Shown here piece after piece: positions 44,910-55,051 of a stretch of 64,000 nt of DNA (position 1 is its first letter; the number at the start of each line of letters is the position of its first letter). The DNA comes from Acidimicrobiales bacterium (GTDB lineage Bacteria; Actinomycetota; Acidimicrobiia; Acidimicrobiales; SHLQ01). The notes under the pieces were generated by a model that was given only the letters and a program-made list of their open reading frames with translations, did no database searches and was not told where the DNA came from. The stretch lies in contig JAHDEJ010000023.1 in the NCBI GenBank assembly GCA_020628865.1, positions 2,578 through 66,577 of the forward strand, in the 5' to 3' direction. The position numbers and the translations under genes are program-made.

Positions 44910-46871
44910 CTACTGCAGATGACGGCCGAAGTATTCGAGGATGATCTCAGCCCGCTGCTCGCGGTGCACCGGCGACCCCGAACGGGACAATTCGTGATTC
45001 TCGGCCGGGAACAGCCAGTACTCAACATCCTTCTCGAGGAGCGTGCAGGCAACGAACAGCTCGGTCGCCTGACCTTCGGGGCACCGCAGGTCGTTCTCGC
45101 TGTGCACGATCAGCAGCGGCGTGTTGATGTTCTTCGCCATGGTGGACGGCGACATGCGCAGGTACTCGTCCGGATCGTCCAGATGACTCGGGCCCATCTC
45201 GGCGCTGAAGAAGCCGGCCACGTCCGAGTTGTGCTCCAACGCAAGGAGGTTGTTGGCGGCACGTTCGCTGCACGCCGCGGCGAACCGATCGGTGTGCGTG
45301 ATCACCCACGTGGTCATGTAGCCGCCGTAGGAGCCGCCGAGGATTCCCAGTCGTTGTTCGTCGATGAAGTCGAATCGGTCGAGCGCATCGTCGACGACAG
45401 CCATCACGTCGTCGTAGTCGACGGTCCCCCAACCGCTGCCAGGCGTGTGATGTTTCGGCCCGCGGATCGACGCACCCCAGTCGCTGTCGCGGCCGGAGCT
45501 GCCACGCGGGTTGGTGCACAACACGACGAACCCGGCTTCCGCCTGCATCTGGAACTCATCGAAGTGGAAGTTCCCGTACTGGGCGAACGGGCCGCCATGC
45601 ACGTTCATGAGCAACGGATAGGTGGCACCGGCCTCGAAGTTTCGGGGCCGGAACAGCCAGGCGTCGAGCTCGACGCCGCCCGCCTCGACCACATACCGCT
45701 CGGGTTCGATCGGGTTGGTCTTGGCCAGCCAACCGTCGCTGGCATGCGTGAGCTGTCGTTCTTCGCCATCGATGAGAAGGAAGAGCTCGGCGGGGTTCGT
45801 GGCATCGGTTGCAGTGAACGCGATCGCCTCGGCGCCGTCGACCTCACCGACGGACCAGCCGGTGATTCCGCGGTTGCCGGTGAGCAGCGGGGTGATCTCG
45901 GCGCCGTCGACGGCGATCCGATGCAGATGGACGTTGCCGTGATCTTCACAAGCCGCGGTGATGCCGGCGTCGGTCCAGACCGGAAGCGAACGCGCCATCA
46001 TCGACGACCACGTCCGGTCGACCTTCGTGCTGATCCACGACGGAGTCGCCATCGTCGTCTCCGGGTCGAGCAGTCCGACCTTCTCGTTCTGGAACATGGT
46101 GGACCAGTCGTCGAAGCCGAGGACGGCGACCTGCGAGCCGTCGGGCGAAACGATGGGGGCGAACGTCGCGCCGGACTCGTCCGTCAGTTGAACGACCGCA
46201 CCATCGAGGTCGACGATGCAGATGTCGCTGGCCTCGCGCGGTCGAAACGGATTCCACGAATAGGCGACGCGATCCCCTTGAGGGAACCAACTGGGGGAGA
46301 AGCACTCATGCGCTCCCGGCGTGAGATTCACCGGTGCGCCCCCGGAACCATCCAGCCGGAGGATGTGGATGTTCGAGGGACGATCGCAGATGAACCCCTC
46401 ACCGTTCAGGGTGGACATCAGGTGCTCGATCTTGCGCGGCCGGCGTCGAGCCGGATCCTCCTCGAGGTAGTCGTCGCTGCGGACCCGCTGTGCGTACGCC
46501 ACCATCCGACCGTCGGGTGAAACCGTCACCCCGGTGAAGGCTTCATGCGATTCCGCCAGAACGACCGTCTCGCCCGGTCCGTCGAACGGGAGCAGGCGAA
46601 GGCTCTGCGTCGGGCCTTCGGTCTTCGGCTTCGCCGAGGAGGTGAACAGCAGGCCGGATCCGTCGGGTGTCCACCGCGGCTGGCTGTCGCTCCAGCCGCT
46701 CGTCAACTGGCGCGCCGGCGAGGCCCCATCGGTCGACACGACCCACACGTGACTTCGATACGCATTCTCCGCCAGATCCACCCGGGTCAGTACGTGGGCA
46801 ACCCAACGGCCATCAGGCGAAAGCTGCGGGTCGGAGACGTTGGACAATCCGTGGAGATCCTCAGGGCGCAT
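44910..46871 (-). CDS. S9-family serine peptidase (prolyl oligopeptidase/acylaminoacyl peptidase type)
   Basis: 653 residues from ATG 46871 (MRPEDL); an upstream ATG at 46892 would add seven residues. The N-terminal half is a WD40-like beta-propeller (SDPQLSPDGRWVAHV, QPRWTPDGSGLLF). The C-terminal alpha/beta-hydrolase has Ser514 in GGSYGGYMT, the Asp in ENDLRCP and the His in ENHELS. No signal peptide is seen, so it is probably cytoplasmic and cleaves short peptides, perhaps those brought in by the importer encoded next door on the other strand. Confidence 0.93.
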   Translation of the reverse strand: MRPEDLHGLSNVSDPQLSPDGRWVAHVLTRVDLAENAYRSHVWVVSTDGASPARQLTSGWSDSQPRWTPDGSGLLFTSSAKPKTEGPTQSLRLLPFDGPGETVVLAESHEAFTGVTVSPDGRMVAYAQRVRSDDYLEEDPARRRPRKIEHLMSTLNGEGFICDRPSNIHILRLDGSGGAPVNLTPGAHECFSPSWFPQGDRVAYSWNPFRPREASDICIVDLDGAVVQLTDESGATFAPIVSPDGSQVAVLGFDDWSTMFQNEKVGLLDPETTMATPSWISTKVDRTWSSMMARSLPVWTDAGITAACEDHGNVHLHRIAVDGAEITPLLTGNRGITGWSVGEVDGAEAIAFTATDATNPAELFLLIDGEERQLTHASDGWLAKTNPIEPERYVVEAGGVELDAWLFRPRNFEAGATYPLLMNVHGGPFAQYGNFHFDEFQMQAEAGFVVLCTNPRGSSGRDSDWGASIRGPKHHTPGSGWGTVDYDDVMAVVDDALDRFDFIDEQRLGILGGSYGGYMTTWVITHTDRFAAACSERAANNLLALEHNSDVAGFFSAEMGPSHLDDPDEYLRMSPSTMAKNINTPLLIVHSENDLRCPEGQATELFVACTLLEKDVEYWLFPAENHELSRSGSPVHREQRAEIILEYFGRHLQ

Positions 46872-47097
46872 CGCCTGACAGTAGTTGTGCACCTGCCGCG
46901 AATCGATGTGACATCCCCCACGTGTTGTTGTGTGACGATTCGGCGCGCGATTCCACGACAGTCGTTTGCAGGGGTACTGTGACGCTTCCGGGGTCTCGGC
47001 CTCGGCAACATTGCGTTCATGTTCTCGCGTTTCGCCCTAGCGAAGAGTGAGGGTATGGTGCAGCCACGCTGACCGAGCGTGCGGGAAGGAGGGTCCT

Positions 47098-48117
47098 GTG
47101 GTTGGAAGCGAAGTCGTATTGGACGTGCAGGATCTCACCACGCAGTTCAACACCCAGGACGGCACCGTCCACGCGGTGAACGGCGTGAGCTTCGCCCTCC
47201 ATGCGGGCGAGTTCCTCGGCGTCGTCGGCGAGAGCGGTTCAGGCAAGAGTGTCACGATGATGTCGCTCCTCAAGCTGATCCCGATGCCGCCCGGCGAGAT
47301 CGTGAACGGCACCGCCACCTTCGACGGCGAGGATCTGCTCACACTCGAGGCAGACAGGCTGCGCGACGTGCGCGGCGGCAAGATCGGGTTCATCTTCCAG
47401 GATCCGATGACCTCGCTCAACCCGGTCATCACGGTTGGCAAGCAGCTCTCCGAGGCGGTTCGACGCCACACCGAGGCCAGCAAGAAGGACGCCCTCAACC
47501 GGTCGATCGAGCTGCTCTCCACCGTCGGCATCCCCGACCCCGATCAGCGGGTCAAGAACTATCCGCATGAGATGTCCGGCGGTATGCGCCAGCGCGTGAT
47601 GATTGCCATGGCGCTTGCGTGCAACCCCGAGGTCATCATCGCCGACGAGCCGACCACCGCCCTCGACGTCACCATCCAGGCGCAGATCATCGAAGAGGTC
47701 CGATCGCTCCGGGAGAACCTCGGCACCGCCGTGGTCTGGATCACACACGACCTTGCCGTCGTCGCCGGCCTCGCCGACCGGGTCATCGTCATGTACGGCG
47801 GCCGAATCGTCGAGGAAGCACCGGTCGCTGCGCTCTACTCCGAGCCACGTCACCCCTACACGCACGGGCTGCTCCGTTCCCTGCCCCGCCTCGACCAGAA
47901 GGGCCAGGAGCTCTACTCGATCGACGGCCAGCCACCGAACATGCTCAACGAGCCCGTCGGCTGCTCCTTCGCCCCGCGCTGCGAATACGCATTCGACCGC
48001 TGCCTCACCGAGCAGCCGGTTCTCCGCGGCGTCGGGCTCCGCCATGCCGTGGCCTGTCACTGGGATCTGATCGACAACGTCGAAGTGCCGCTCAGCGAAA
48101 CGGAGGTGGCCCTGTGA
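47098..48117 (+). CDS. Oligopeptide/dipeptide ABC importer ATPase (OppD/DppD type)
   Basis: 339 residues. Walker [12 protein letters not shown]-loop [12 protein letters not shown], signature [15 protein letters not shown], Walker [15 protein letters not shown] and the C-terminal oligopeptide-transporter extension with cysteines ([15 protein letters not shown]), which often binds an iron-sulfur cluster in this family. GTG 47098 is chosen because GGAAGGAGGG lies just upstream at 47083-47092; an in-frame ATG at 47047 has none. It overlaps the second ATPase gene (GTGA). Confidence 0.95.
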   Translation: MVGSEVVLDVQDLTTQFNTQDGTVHAVNGVSFALHAGEFLGVVGESGSGKSVTMMSLLKLIPMPPGEIVNGTATFDGEDLLTLEADRLRDVRGGKIGFIFQDPMTSLNPVITVGKQLSEAVRRHTEASKKDALNRSIELLSTVGIPDPDQRVKNYPHEMSGGMRQRVMIAMALACNPEVIIADEPTTALDVTIQAQIIEEVRSLRENLGTAVVWITHDLAVVAGLADRVIVMYGGRIVEEAPVAALYSEPRHPYTHGLLRSLPRLDQKGQELYSIDGQPPNMLNEPVGCSFAPRCEYAFDRCLTEQPVLRGVGLRHAVACHWDLIDNVEVPLSETEVAL

Positions 48118-49196
48118 CCGACACGATGGATGCCCCGATGACCCCCAGCACAAACGGCCGGTCGCCGCTCGTGCGGGTCACGAATCTGAAGAAGCACTTC
48201 CCCATCACCAAGGGCATCATCAAGCGGCAGGTCGGCGCCGTTCGTGCCGTCGACGACGTCACCTTCGACATCTTCCCGGGCGAGACCCTCGGCCTTGTCG
48301 GCGAGAGCGGCTCCGGCAAGACCACGACCGGTCGCGTCATTCTCCAGCTCGAACAGGCCACCAGTGGCTCGGTCGACTTCGACGGCAACGAACTGGTCGG
48401 CATGGGCACGTCGCAACTTCGGAAGCTGCGCCCCCGCATGCAGACCATCTTCCAGGATCCGCACGCCTCGCTGAACCCTCGGATGACCGTCGCCTCGATC
48501 GTCGGTGAACCGCTGCGCGAACACGACGACCTCCGCGCCGCCGAGACGAACACCCGGATCGAAGAACTGCTCCTGCAGGTGGGCCTTCACCCATCACACG
48601 CCAACCGGTACCCGCACGAATTCAGTGGTGGTCAGCGCCAGCGCATCGGTATCGCCCGAGCCATTGCACTGAACCCTGAGTTCATCGTGTGCGACGAACC
48701 GATCGCCGCACTCGACGTCTCCATCCAGGCGCAGGTCGTCAACCTCCTCGAGCAACTCCAGGAAGATCTCGGCCTCACCTATCTCTTCATCTCGCACGAC
48801 CTGTCCATGGTCCGGCACATGGCCGATCGCGTGGCGGTCATGTACCTCGGAAAGGTCGTCGAGCTCGCACCCGTCGACGACCTCTACGACAACCCGAAGC
48901 ACCCCTACACCCAGGCGCTCCATTCGGCCGTACCACTGCCCGACCCCTACATCGAGACCCACCGCGAGCGGGTCATCCTGGCGGGCGACATCCCGAGCCC
49001 ATCCAACCCACCGAGCGGCTGCCGATTCCGCACCCGCTGTCCCATCGCACAAGACATCTGCACCGCCCAGGAGCCCGCCTTCGAAGAGAAGGCCACCGGC
49101 CACTGGGTTGCTTGTCATTTTGTCGAATCTGCAAGTTCTGGCGGCGTCGCAGACGTCACGCTGCCTGCCAAAAACGCTGGCGGTGACCCCGTCTAG
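48114..49196 (+). CDS. Oligopeptide/dipeptide ABC importer ATPase (OppF/DppF type)
   Basis: 360 residues. Walker [22 protein letters not shown], signature [13 protein letters not shown], Walker [15 protein letters not shown] and the same Cys-bearing C-terminal extension ([15 protein letters not shown]). It pairs with the upstream ATPase to drive uptake. GTG 48114 overlaps the OppD-type stop; the long in-frame extension upstream is antisense-like. The substrate-binding protein gene starts 45 bp further on, with GCCGGC inverted repeats and an AGGAGGG ribosome-binding site between. Confidence 0.95.
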   Translation: MTDTMDAPMTPSTNGRSPLVRVTNLKKHFPITKGIIKRQVGAVRAVDDVTFDIFPGETLGLVGESGSGKTTTGRVILQLEQATSGSVDFDGNELVGMGTSQLRKLRPRMQTIFQDPHASLNPRMTVASIVGEPLREHDDLRAAETNTRIEELLLQVGLHPSHANRYPHEFSGGQRQRIGIARAIALNPEFIVCDEPIAALDVSIQAQVVNLLEQLQEDLGLTYLFISHDLSMVRHMADRVAVMYLGKVVELAPVDDLYDNPKHPYTQALHSAVPLPDPYIETHRERVILAGDIPSPSNPPSGCRFRTRCPIAQDICTAQEPAFEEKATGHWVACHFVESASSGGVADVTLPAKNAGGDPV

Positions 49197-49241
49197 TGTG
49201 AACCAACCGCCGGCGAACGCCGGCACAGGAGGGAAACCAAC

Positions 49242-51083
49242 ATGAAAACAAAGCAATTGCTGGTAGCGCTGCTGGCGGTGTTCGCACTGCTCGCAGCCGC
49301 GTGCGGAAGTGATTCCGACGACTCGGCCACCGAGTCTGACGACACGACCACCGAAACGGCAGAAACCGAAGAAGATTCCGGTGGCGAAGAAGAAGCCATG
49401 GAAGAAGATGGCGAAGAAGAAGCCATGGAAGAAGAAGAGGCTCCGGCTGACACCGCCGCAGGCAGTGGCGGCGAGCTCGTCCTTCTCCAGTGGCAGGCAC
49501 CTTCGCAGGCCAACGGCCTCCTCTCGAACGGCACCAAGGACCTGCTCGCATCGAGCCTCGTCCTCGAGCCGCTCGCCGAGTACGGCCCCGACGGCAGCCT
49601 GATTCCCGCTCTCGCCACGGAGATCCCCTCCAGCGGCAACGGCGGCATCGCTGCAGACAACATGTCCATCACCTGGACGCTGCGTGACGACGTCATGTGG
49701 TCGGACGGCACGCCGTTCACCGCCGACGATGTCGTCTTCACCTACGAGTACTGCTCCAACGAAGAGACCGGCTGCTCCGTGCAGGCCTTCACCAAGGTCG
49801 CCAACGTCGTTGCCGACGATGACTTCACCGTCACCGTCACCTTCAACGAGCCGCAGCCGTACCCGTTCGAGGCGTACGTCTCCTACACCAGCCCGATCAT
49901 CCAGCGCGCACAGTTCGCTGACTGCGTCGGCGCCGCCGCCAAGAGCTGCTCCGATCAGAACTTCGCTCCGGTCGGCACCGGTCCGTACGTGGTCACCGAC
50001 CTCCGTCCGGAAGACACCGTGACCTACGAGATGAACGCCAACTACCGCGGCGCCGCAGAGGGCAAGCCCTTCTTCGGCAACGTGACCATCAAGGGTGGCG
50101 GCGACGCTGAAGCTGCCGCTCGTTCGGTCCTCGAGGTCGGCGAAGCCGACTACGCCTGGAACCTTCAGGTTGCGCCGGAAATCCTGGCCCCGATGGAAGC
50201 GACCGGCAACGGCCGCCTCGCCTCGGCCTTCACGGCCAACGTCGAGCACATCAACCTGAACCAGACCGATCCGTTCGCGGATCCGCCTTCCGAGGGCACC
50301 CCGAACCCGCTGTTCGTGGACAACCCGGACCTCCACCGTGCGCTCTCCATCGCCATCAACCGTGATGAGCTCGTCGCAGTGGGCTACGGCCCGGCCGGTA
50401 ACCCGACCTGCAACATGTGGCCAGTCGGTAGCCAGAACAGCACCAACAACGACTGGTGCCTCACCCAGGACATCGCCGGTGCAAACGCACTCCTCGATGG
50501 CCTCGGATACGAAGACACCGACGGCGACGGCGTGCGCGAAGCCGAGGGCTACGGCCCGCTGGAGTTCGACTACGTCACCTCCACCAACGCCGTGCGTCAG
50601 AGCAACCAGGAGCTCATCGCCAGCTACTGGGCCGAGATTGGTGTGAAGGCCAACATGTTGAACGAAGACGCTTCGCTCTTCTTCGACGGCACCTGCGCCA
50701 GCGACGTCTGCATCTGGAAGTTCTTCACCCCGATGCAGATGTTCACCAACGGTGCTTCCGGCCCGTACGGACCTGGCTACCTCAACGGCTGGGAAAGCGA
50801 GAAGGTCCCGACCTCCGGCAACGCCTGGGGCGGAGACAACATCCCGCGTCTCAACAGCGCCGAGTACGACGCCCTCTCCCTCGAGGCGAGCACCACGGCA
50901 CTCGACGACCCGAACTTCGACAGCCTCGTCATCGAAATGAATGACATCCTGTCGACCTCGGCCGTCATCCCGCTGATCCATCGTGCGAACGCCTCGGCGT
51001 TCTCCGCCGACATTCAGGGCACCGGCGACCTGAACGGTTGGGACAGCGAGTACTACAACATCGAAGACTGGTTCCGGGGCTAG
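49242..51083 (+). CDS. Extracellular peptide-binding lipoprotein (SBP family 5)
   Basis: 613 residues. Signal peptide MKTKQLLVALLAVFALLAAAC ends in a lipobox (LAAAC), so the mature protein should be anchored to lipid at Cys21. A very acidic linker (about 25-70) with two EEEAMEE-type units follows, then the SBP_bac_5 fold (FTADDVVFTYEYC, TGPYVVTDLRPEDTV, DLHRALSIAINRDELVAVGYG). It captures oligopeptides or similar solutes for the importer. The acidic spacer is unusual in length and probably spans the cell wall. Confidence 0.95.
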   Translation: MKTKQLLVALLAVFALLAAACGSDSDDSATESDDTTTETAETEEDSGGEEEAMEEDGEEEAMEEEEAPADTAAGSGGELVLLQWQAPSQANGLLSNGTKDLLASSLVLEPLAEYGPDGSLIPALATEIPSSGNGGIAADNMSITWTLRDDVMWSDGTPFTADDVVFTYEYCSNEETGCSVQAFTKVANVVADDDFTVTVTFNEPQPYPFEAYVSYTSPIIQRAQFADCVGAAAKSCSDQNFAPVGTGPYVVTDLRPEDTVTYEMNANYRGAAEGKPFFGNVTIKGGGDAEAAARSVLEVGEADYAWNLQVAPEILAPMEATGNGRLASAFTANVEHINLNQTDPFADPPSEGTPNPLFVDNPDLHRALSIAINRDELVAVGYGPAGNPTCNMWPVGSQNSTNNDWCLTQDIAGANALLDGLGYEDTDGDGVREAEGYGPLEFDYVTSTNAVRQSNQELIASYWAEIGVKANMLNEDASLFFDGTCASDVCIWKFFTPMQMFTNGASGPYGPGYLNGWESEKVPTSGNAWGGDNIPRLNSAEYDALSLEASTTALDDPNFDSLVIEMNDILSTSAVIPLIHRANASAFSADIQGTGDLNGWDSEYYNIEDWFRG

Positions 51084-51100
51084 TCCGATAATCCGGTAAC

Positions 51101-51128
51101 GCAGGGGGCGCCTTCGGGCGCCCCCTGC
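51101..51128 (+). terminator. Perfect 12-bp hairpin with UUCG loop between binding-protein and permease genes
   Basis: GCAGGGGGCGCC (51101-51112), TTCG, GGCGCCCCCTGC (51117-51128): a perfect 12-bp stem closed by a UUCG tetraloop, 18 bp after the binding-protein stop. No T-run follows. Within an operon such a structure usually gives partial termination or protects the upstream mRNA, which raises binding protein over permease. Confidence 0.8.
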
Positions 51129-51162
51129 ACCACCTGGGCTTTGACGGGGGAGAGACGAAGCG

Positions 51163-52218
51163 ATGGTTCGATACATCATTCGACGGCTGCTGCTTGCATC
51201 GCTGTCGTTGTTTGCAATCAGTGTGATCGTCTTCGCCCTGCTCAAGGCTGCACCTGGTGATCCCACCAGTCAGATTCCACTCACCGTTCCCGCCGAAGTC
51301 CGGGAGCAGATCCGTGAGTCGCTCGGGTTCAACGACCCAGTGCACATTCAGTACTTCAAATGGGCTCAGCAGATGATCATCAATGAGCCCATCCACCTCT
51401 TCCAGGAGACCACGGGGGTGTGCTTCGGCGACGACGTTGTCAATGAGACGACGGACGAGATCGACTGTGTCTCCGATCGCGATCGAATCGTCTCCTGGAG
51501 TTCGAGATCGCCCGCCATGGACACGGTCTACGAGCGCATACCGCAGACCTTGTGGGTCCTCGGTCTCGGACTCATCTTCGGCTTCCTGCTCGCCGTGCCG
51601 ATCGGCACCCTGCAGGCGTACAAGCAGTACTCCATCTTCGACAACGTCGGCACGATCCTCACGCTGCTCGGCTACAGCGTCCCCGTCTTCGTGATCGGCC
51701 CGATCCTCATCTGGATCTTCTCGGTCAAACTCGGCTGGTTGCCGACCTTCTACACAACCACCCACGACATCATCTGGACCGAGTGGTCGACCATCTGGTT
51801 CCAGATCAAACAGCTGCTCATGCCCGTCACCGTGCTGACACTGTTCAACGCCGCATCCTTCGGCCGCTTCACCCGCGGCTCCGTGCTCGAAAACCTCAAC
51901 GAGGCATACGTGCGGACCGCACGGGCCAAAGGCCTCGGCGAAGGCGTCGTCGTCGGCCGCCACGTCCTGCGCAACAGCCTGATCCCGGTGATCACGCTCC
52001 TCGCCCTGCAGATCCCAGGGATCTTCGGCGGCGCCATCATCACCGAGAACATCTTCCGAATCAACGGACTCGGTCAGTTGCTGCTCGTCTCGATTCGACA
52101 AGCCGACATCCCGATGGTCCAGTCGCTCGTCTTCATCTTCGCCGTGCTCGTCGTCGTCTTCAACATCCTCGCCGACGTGCTCTACGCCGTCCTCGACCCA
52201 AGGATTCGCTATGACTGA
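51163..52218 (+). CDS. Oligopeptide ABC importer permease (OppB/DppB type)
   Basis: 351 residues. MVRYIIRRLLLASLSLFAISV is the typical first helix of OppB-type permeases, followed by a large external loop (about 40-120) and five more helices. The EAA loop that docks the ATPases is ENLNEAYVRTARAKGLGEG (about 244-262). ATG 51163 has GGGGGAGAG at 51147-51155. It forms the channel with the next gene product, whose start overlaps it by 8 bp. Confidence 0.95.
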   Translation: MVRYIIRRLLLASLSLFAISVIVFALLKAAPGDPTSQIPLTVPAEVREQIRESLGFNDPVHIQYFKWAQQMIINEPIHLFQETTGVCFGDDVVNETTDEIDCVSDRDRIVSWSSRSPAMDTVYERIPQTLWVLGLGLIFGFLLAVPIGTLQAYKQYSIFDNVGTILTLLGYSVPVFVIGPILIWIFSVKLGWLPTFYTTTHDIIWTEWSTIWFQIKQLLMPVTVLTLFNAASFGRFTRGSVLENLNEAYVRTARAKGLGEGVVVGRHVLRNSLIPVITLLALQIPGIFGGAIITENIFRINGLGQLLLVSIRQADIPMVQSLVFIFAVLVVVFNILADVLYAVLDPRIRYD

Positions 52219-53167
52219 CGCACAGAAAGATCTCACCGAATCCACCGCCGCACGAAGTGCAGCCGCCCAGATCGACGACATGGGCGAGTTCCGCTCGCTC
52301 AAGGCCGACGTCTGGCGCCAGTTCAAGAAGCACAAGGGCGCCATGGCCGGCGTCGTCATCCTGGTCGTCATCACGATCGCCTGCTTCCTGGGTCCGTTCG
52401 TGCTCCCGATGAACGTCGACGAACTCGACACCGCCAACGCCAACCAGGGACCCGGCTGGCCCAACATCTGGGGCACCGACAACCTGGGACGAGACGCCTT
52501 CATGCGTGCCCTCCTCGGCGGCCGGATCTCCCTGCTCGTCGGTTTCGTCGCGATGGCCGTCTCCATCATCATCGGCGTGCTCGTCGGCGTCATCGCCGGC
52601 TACGTCAAGAAGCTCGACTTCCTGCTGATGTGGCTCACCGACCTCTTCCTGTCGCTGCCACTGCTCCCGGTCCTGCTCGTCGTCGTCGTGCTCTTCCGAG
52701 ATCCGGTGCAGGACTCACTCGGAGACTCGCTCGGCATCTTCATCCTGATGGTCGTCGTCATCGGCGGAACCAGCTGGATGCAGACCGCTCGCATCGTGCG
52801 AGGCGAAGTCCTCTCCATCCGAGAGCAGGAGTTCATCCTCGCAAGCCGCAGCATCGGCACCCGATCGCAGCGGATCATCATGGACCACATCATCCCGAAC
52901 GTGCTCAGCCCCGTCATCGTGGCTGCGTCGCTCGGTATTGCGATCGCCATCCTCACCGAGTCCGCCGTGTCGTTCCTCGGCCTCGGCTTCCCGCTCGAAC
53001 TTCCCACGTGGGGCCGTCTGCTCAATGAGGCGAAGGATCGGATGAGCCTGAACTTCTGGCTCGTCGGTGGGCCCGGCCTGCTGCTGTCGCTGACTGTGCT
53101 CAGCGTCAACCTGATCGGCGATGGCCTGCGTGACGCGCTCGACCCGAAGGGTCGCACCAGCGCCTGA
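52211..53167 (+). CDS. Oligopeptide ABC importer permease (OppC/DppC type)
   Basis: 318 residues. A cytoplasmic N-terminus of about 45 residues precedes helix 1 (GVVILVVITIACFLGPFVL), then the OppC_N hallmark WGTDNLGRDAFMRALLGGRISL. The EAA loop is REQEFILASRSIGTRSQRII. Six helices in all. It is the last gene of the ATPase-ATPase-binding protein-permease-permease operon, an order in which the ATPases come first rather than last. Confidence 0.95.
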   Translation: MTDAQKDLTESTAARSAAAQIDDMGEFRSLKADVWRQFKKHKGAMAGVVILVVITIACFLGPFVLPMNVDELDTANANQGPGWPNIWGTDNLGRDAFMRALLGGRISLLVGFVAMAVSIIIGVLVGVIAGYVKKLDFLLMWLTDLFLSLPLLPVLLVVVVLFRDPVQDSLGDSLGIFILMVVVIGGTSWMQTARIVRGEVLSIREQEFILASRSIGTRSQRIIMDHIIPNVLSPVIVAASLGIAIAILTESAVSFLGLGFPLELPTWGRLLNEAKDRMSLNFWLVGGPGLLLSLTVLSVNLIGDGLRDALDPKGRTSA

Positions 53168-53254
53168 GCCGGTGTGCCGTTCGTCGGCCCGACCACCCGT
53201 GCCCGAATTGTCGGGTTAGCGTGACCGTTCGGCGATGCATGGCGGGAGGGTCGT

Positions 53255-55051
53255 ATGTCTGCCAGCGAGGCCGCCAATGGTGTCGGCGTCGATGAAACCA
53301 AACCGACCGCACGTGCCGGGTTTCGCCTTGTGGCCAAGCTCGTCCGGCCCCATCTCGCGCCGTTTGCCGTGTCCATCTTCGGGTCCGCAGTGTTCGCGCT
53401 CGGAACCGTCGCCGCCGCGTCGGTCCTCGGTTGGGTGGCCGACGATGTCGTCCTCGCCTCGTTCGATGGGCGCCCGCCCGACACCGTAACCAGCGTCTGG
53501 GCCGGGGTCGCCGCCGTTCTGGCGGTCGCCGTCCTGCGCGCGGCCGGCGTCATCACCCGTCGCTACTTCGCCGGCATGACCAGCGAACGGGTCGAACAAT
53601 GGACCCGGGACGGGCTCGGTCGCCAGTATGTCGGCCAGCCGATGTCCTGGCTGCGCGCCGTTTCGTCAGGACGTTTGATCGCACACGTGGACTCCGACAC
53701 CACCGTGCTCACACACTCACTGCACCCGCTGCCATTCAGTTTCGGTGTCGTGTTCCTCGCGATCTTCTCGGGGATTCGGCTCACCGTGATCGACCCGTGG
53801 ATCGCGCTCCTGGCCCTGGCCGTCTTTCCGCTCATGATGGTCGTCAACAGCGCGTACAGCCGCGTGGTGCAGAAGCCGTTGGCCGAGGTGCAGGCGCAGG
53901 TGGCGGCCGTTGCCTCGGTTGCCCATGAGAGCTTCGAGGGCACGCTCATCGTCAAGACGCTCGGTCGTCGGGAAGCCGAGGTCGAACGGTTCGACGAAGC
54001 GATCGACAGCCTGCGTCTCAAGCGGCAGCGCGCCGGATACATCAAGACGGTTCTCGACGGCTTCCTCACGGCGTTCCCCGCCGTGGCCACGCTCGCCGTC
54101 GTGATCATCGGCGCGTACCGGGTGCGGGCCGGCACGATGACGCCCGGCGAGATCGTCGAGGTTGCTGCGCTGTTCACCGCCCTGGCGATCCCCATGCTGG
54201 TGTTCGGCTTCCTCCTGGAAAGCCTCATCCCCTCCGTGGTCGCGTGGAATCGTCTGCGACCGGTGCTCGAACATCCCATTCCGGCGACCCCGGCGGCCGA
54301 GTCTCCGTTGACCGGTGCCCTCGCCGTGACCGTCAACGCCTTGACCTACAGCTTCCCCGACGCACCCGACGATCTCGTCCTTCGCGGCGTCGACCTGCAA
54401 CTACAACCCGGCGAAATGGTCGCGCTCGTCGGGCCGACGGGGTCGGGCAAGAGCACGCTCTGCGCAGCCGTCGGCGGCGTACTCGACGACGCCGCAGCCG
54501 CCGTCACGGTCGATGGTCGGCCGATGGCAACGCTCACGCCCGACGAGCGCGCCGACGGCATCGCCGTCGTGTTCCAGGAAGCGTTCCTCTTCAACACGTC
54601 GATCCGAAACAACATCGATCTCGACGGAAATCGATCCGACGAGGAGATTCGTGCCGCCATGGAGGTTGCCACGATTGCCGAGTGGGTCGACACCCTGCCC
54701 GACGGGCTCGACACGCTCGTCGGTGAACGTGGCGTCACCGTGTCCGGAGGCCAGCGGCAACGCATCGCCTTGGCGCGAGCGCTCGTGCGCGACGCGGGCG
54801 TCGTGATCCTCGACGACGCCACCTCCGCTGTCGACCCGGTCATCGAGCAGCGCATCCTTGATCACCTGCGAGCCGACCGGGACGCAACCATGCTCGTGGT
54901 GGCGAACCGGCTGGCCACGGTCGGCCGGGCAGACCGTGTCGTCCACCTCGTCGACGGTCAGATTGCCGGCGTCGGTACCCACGAAGAACTGCTCGAGGAT
55001 CCGGACTATCGGGCGCTCGCCATGGCCTATGCGGAGGCGGCCGATGCCTGA
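53255..55051 (+). CDS. ABC exporter half-transporter A (degenerate Walker B, intact signature)
   Basis: 598 residues: six-helix exporter membrane domain (about 25-320), then a nucleotide-binding domain with Walker A GPTGSGKST, Q-loop VVFQEAFLF, consensus signature [13 protein letters not shown] and Walker B VVILDDATSAVD. The catalytic Glu after Walker B is Asp here, so its own Walker site should be weak, while its signature is intact. The next gene supplies the complementary half. ATG 53255 follows GGGAGGG. Its last 8 bp overlap that gene. Confidence 0.94.
   Translation: MSASEAANGVGVDETKPTARAGFRLVAKLVRPHLAPFAVSIFGSAVFALGTVAAASVLGWVADDVVLASFDGRPPDTVTSVWAGVAAVLAVAVLRAAGVITRRYFAGMTSERVEQWTRDGLGRQYVGQPMSWLRAVSSGRLIAHVDSDTTVLTHSLHPLPFSFGVVFLAIFSGIRLTVIDPWIALLALAVFPLMMVVNSAYSRVVQKPLAEVQAQVAAVASVAHESFEGTLIVKTLGRREAEVERFDEAIDSLRLKRQRAGYIKTVLDGFLTAFPAVATLAVVIIGAYRVRAGTMTPGEIVEVAALFTALAIPMLVFGFLLESLIPSVVAWNRLRPVLEHPIPATPAAESPLTGALAVTVNALTYSFPDAPDDLVLRGVDLQLQPGEMVALVGPTGSGKSTLCAAVGGVLDDAAAAVTVDGRPMATLTPDERADGIAVVFQEAFLFNTSIRNNIDLDGNRSDEEIRAAMEVATIAEWVDTLPDGLDTLVGERGVTVSGGQRQRIALARALVRDAGVVILDDATSAVDPVIEQRILDHLRADRDATMLVVANRLATVGRADRVVHLVDGQIAGVGTHEELLEDPDYRALAMAYAEAADA

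Noticed and set aside
47047-47097. ATG 47047 as the start of the first importer ATPase
   Set aside because: GTG 47098 has a strong GGAAGGAGGG just upstream and places the domain start where homologues have it.
48594-51266. Reverse frame of 890 codons over the importer operon
   Set aside because: It is antisense to the second ATPase and the binding protein, both with textbook motifs; it shows no family match by eye.
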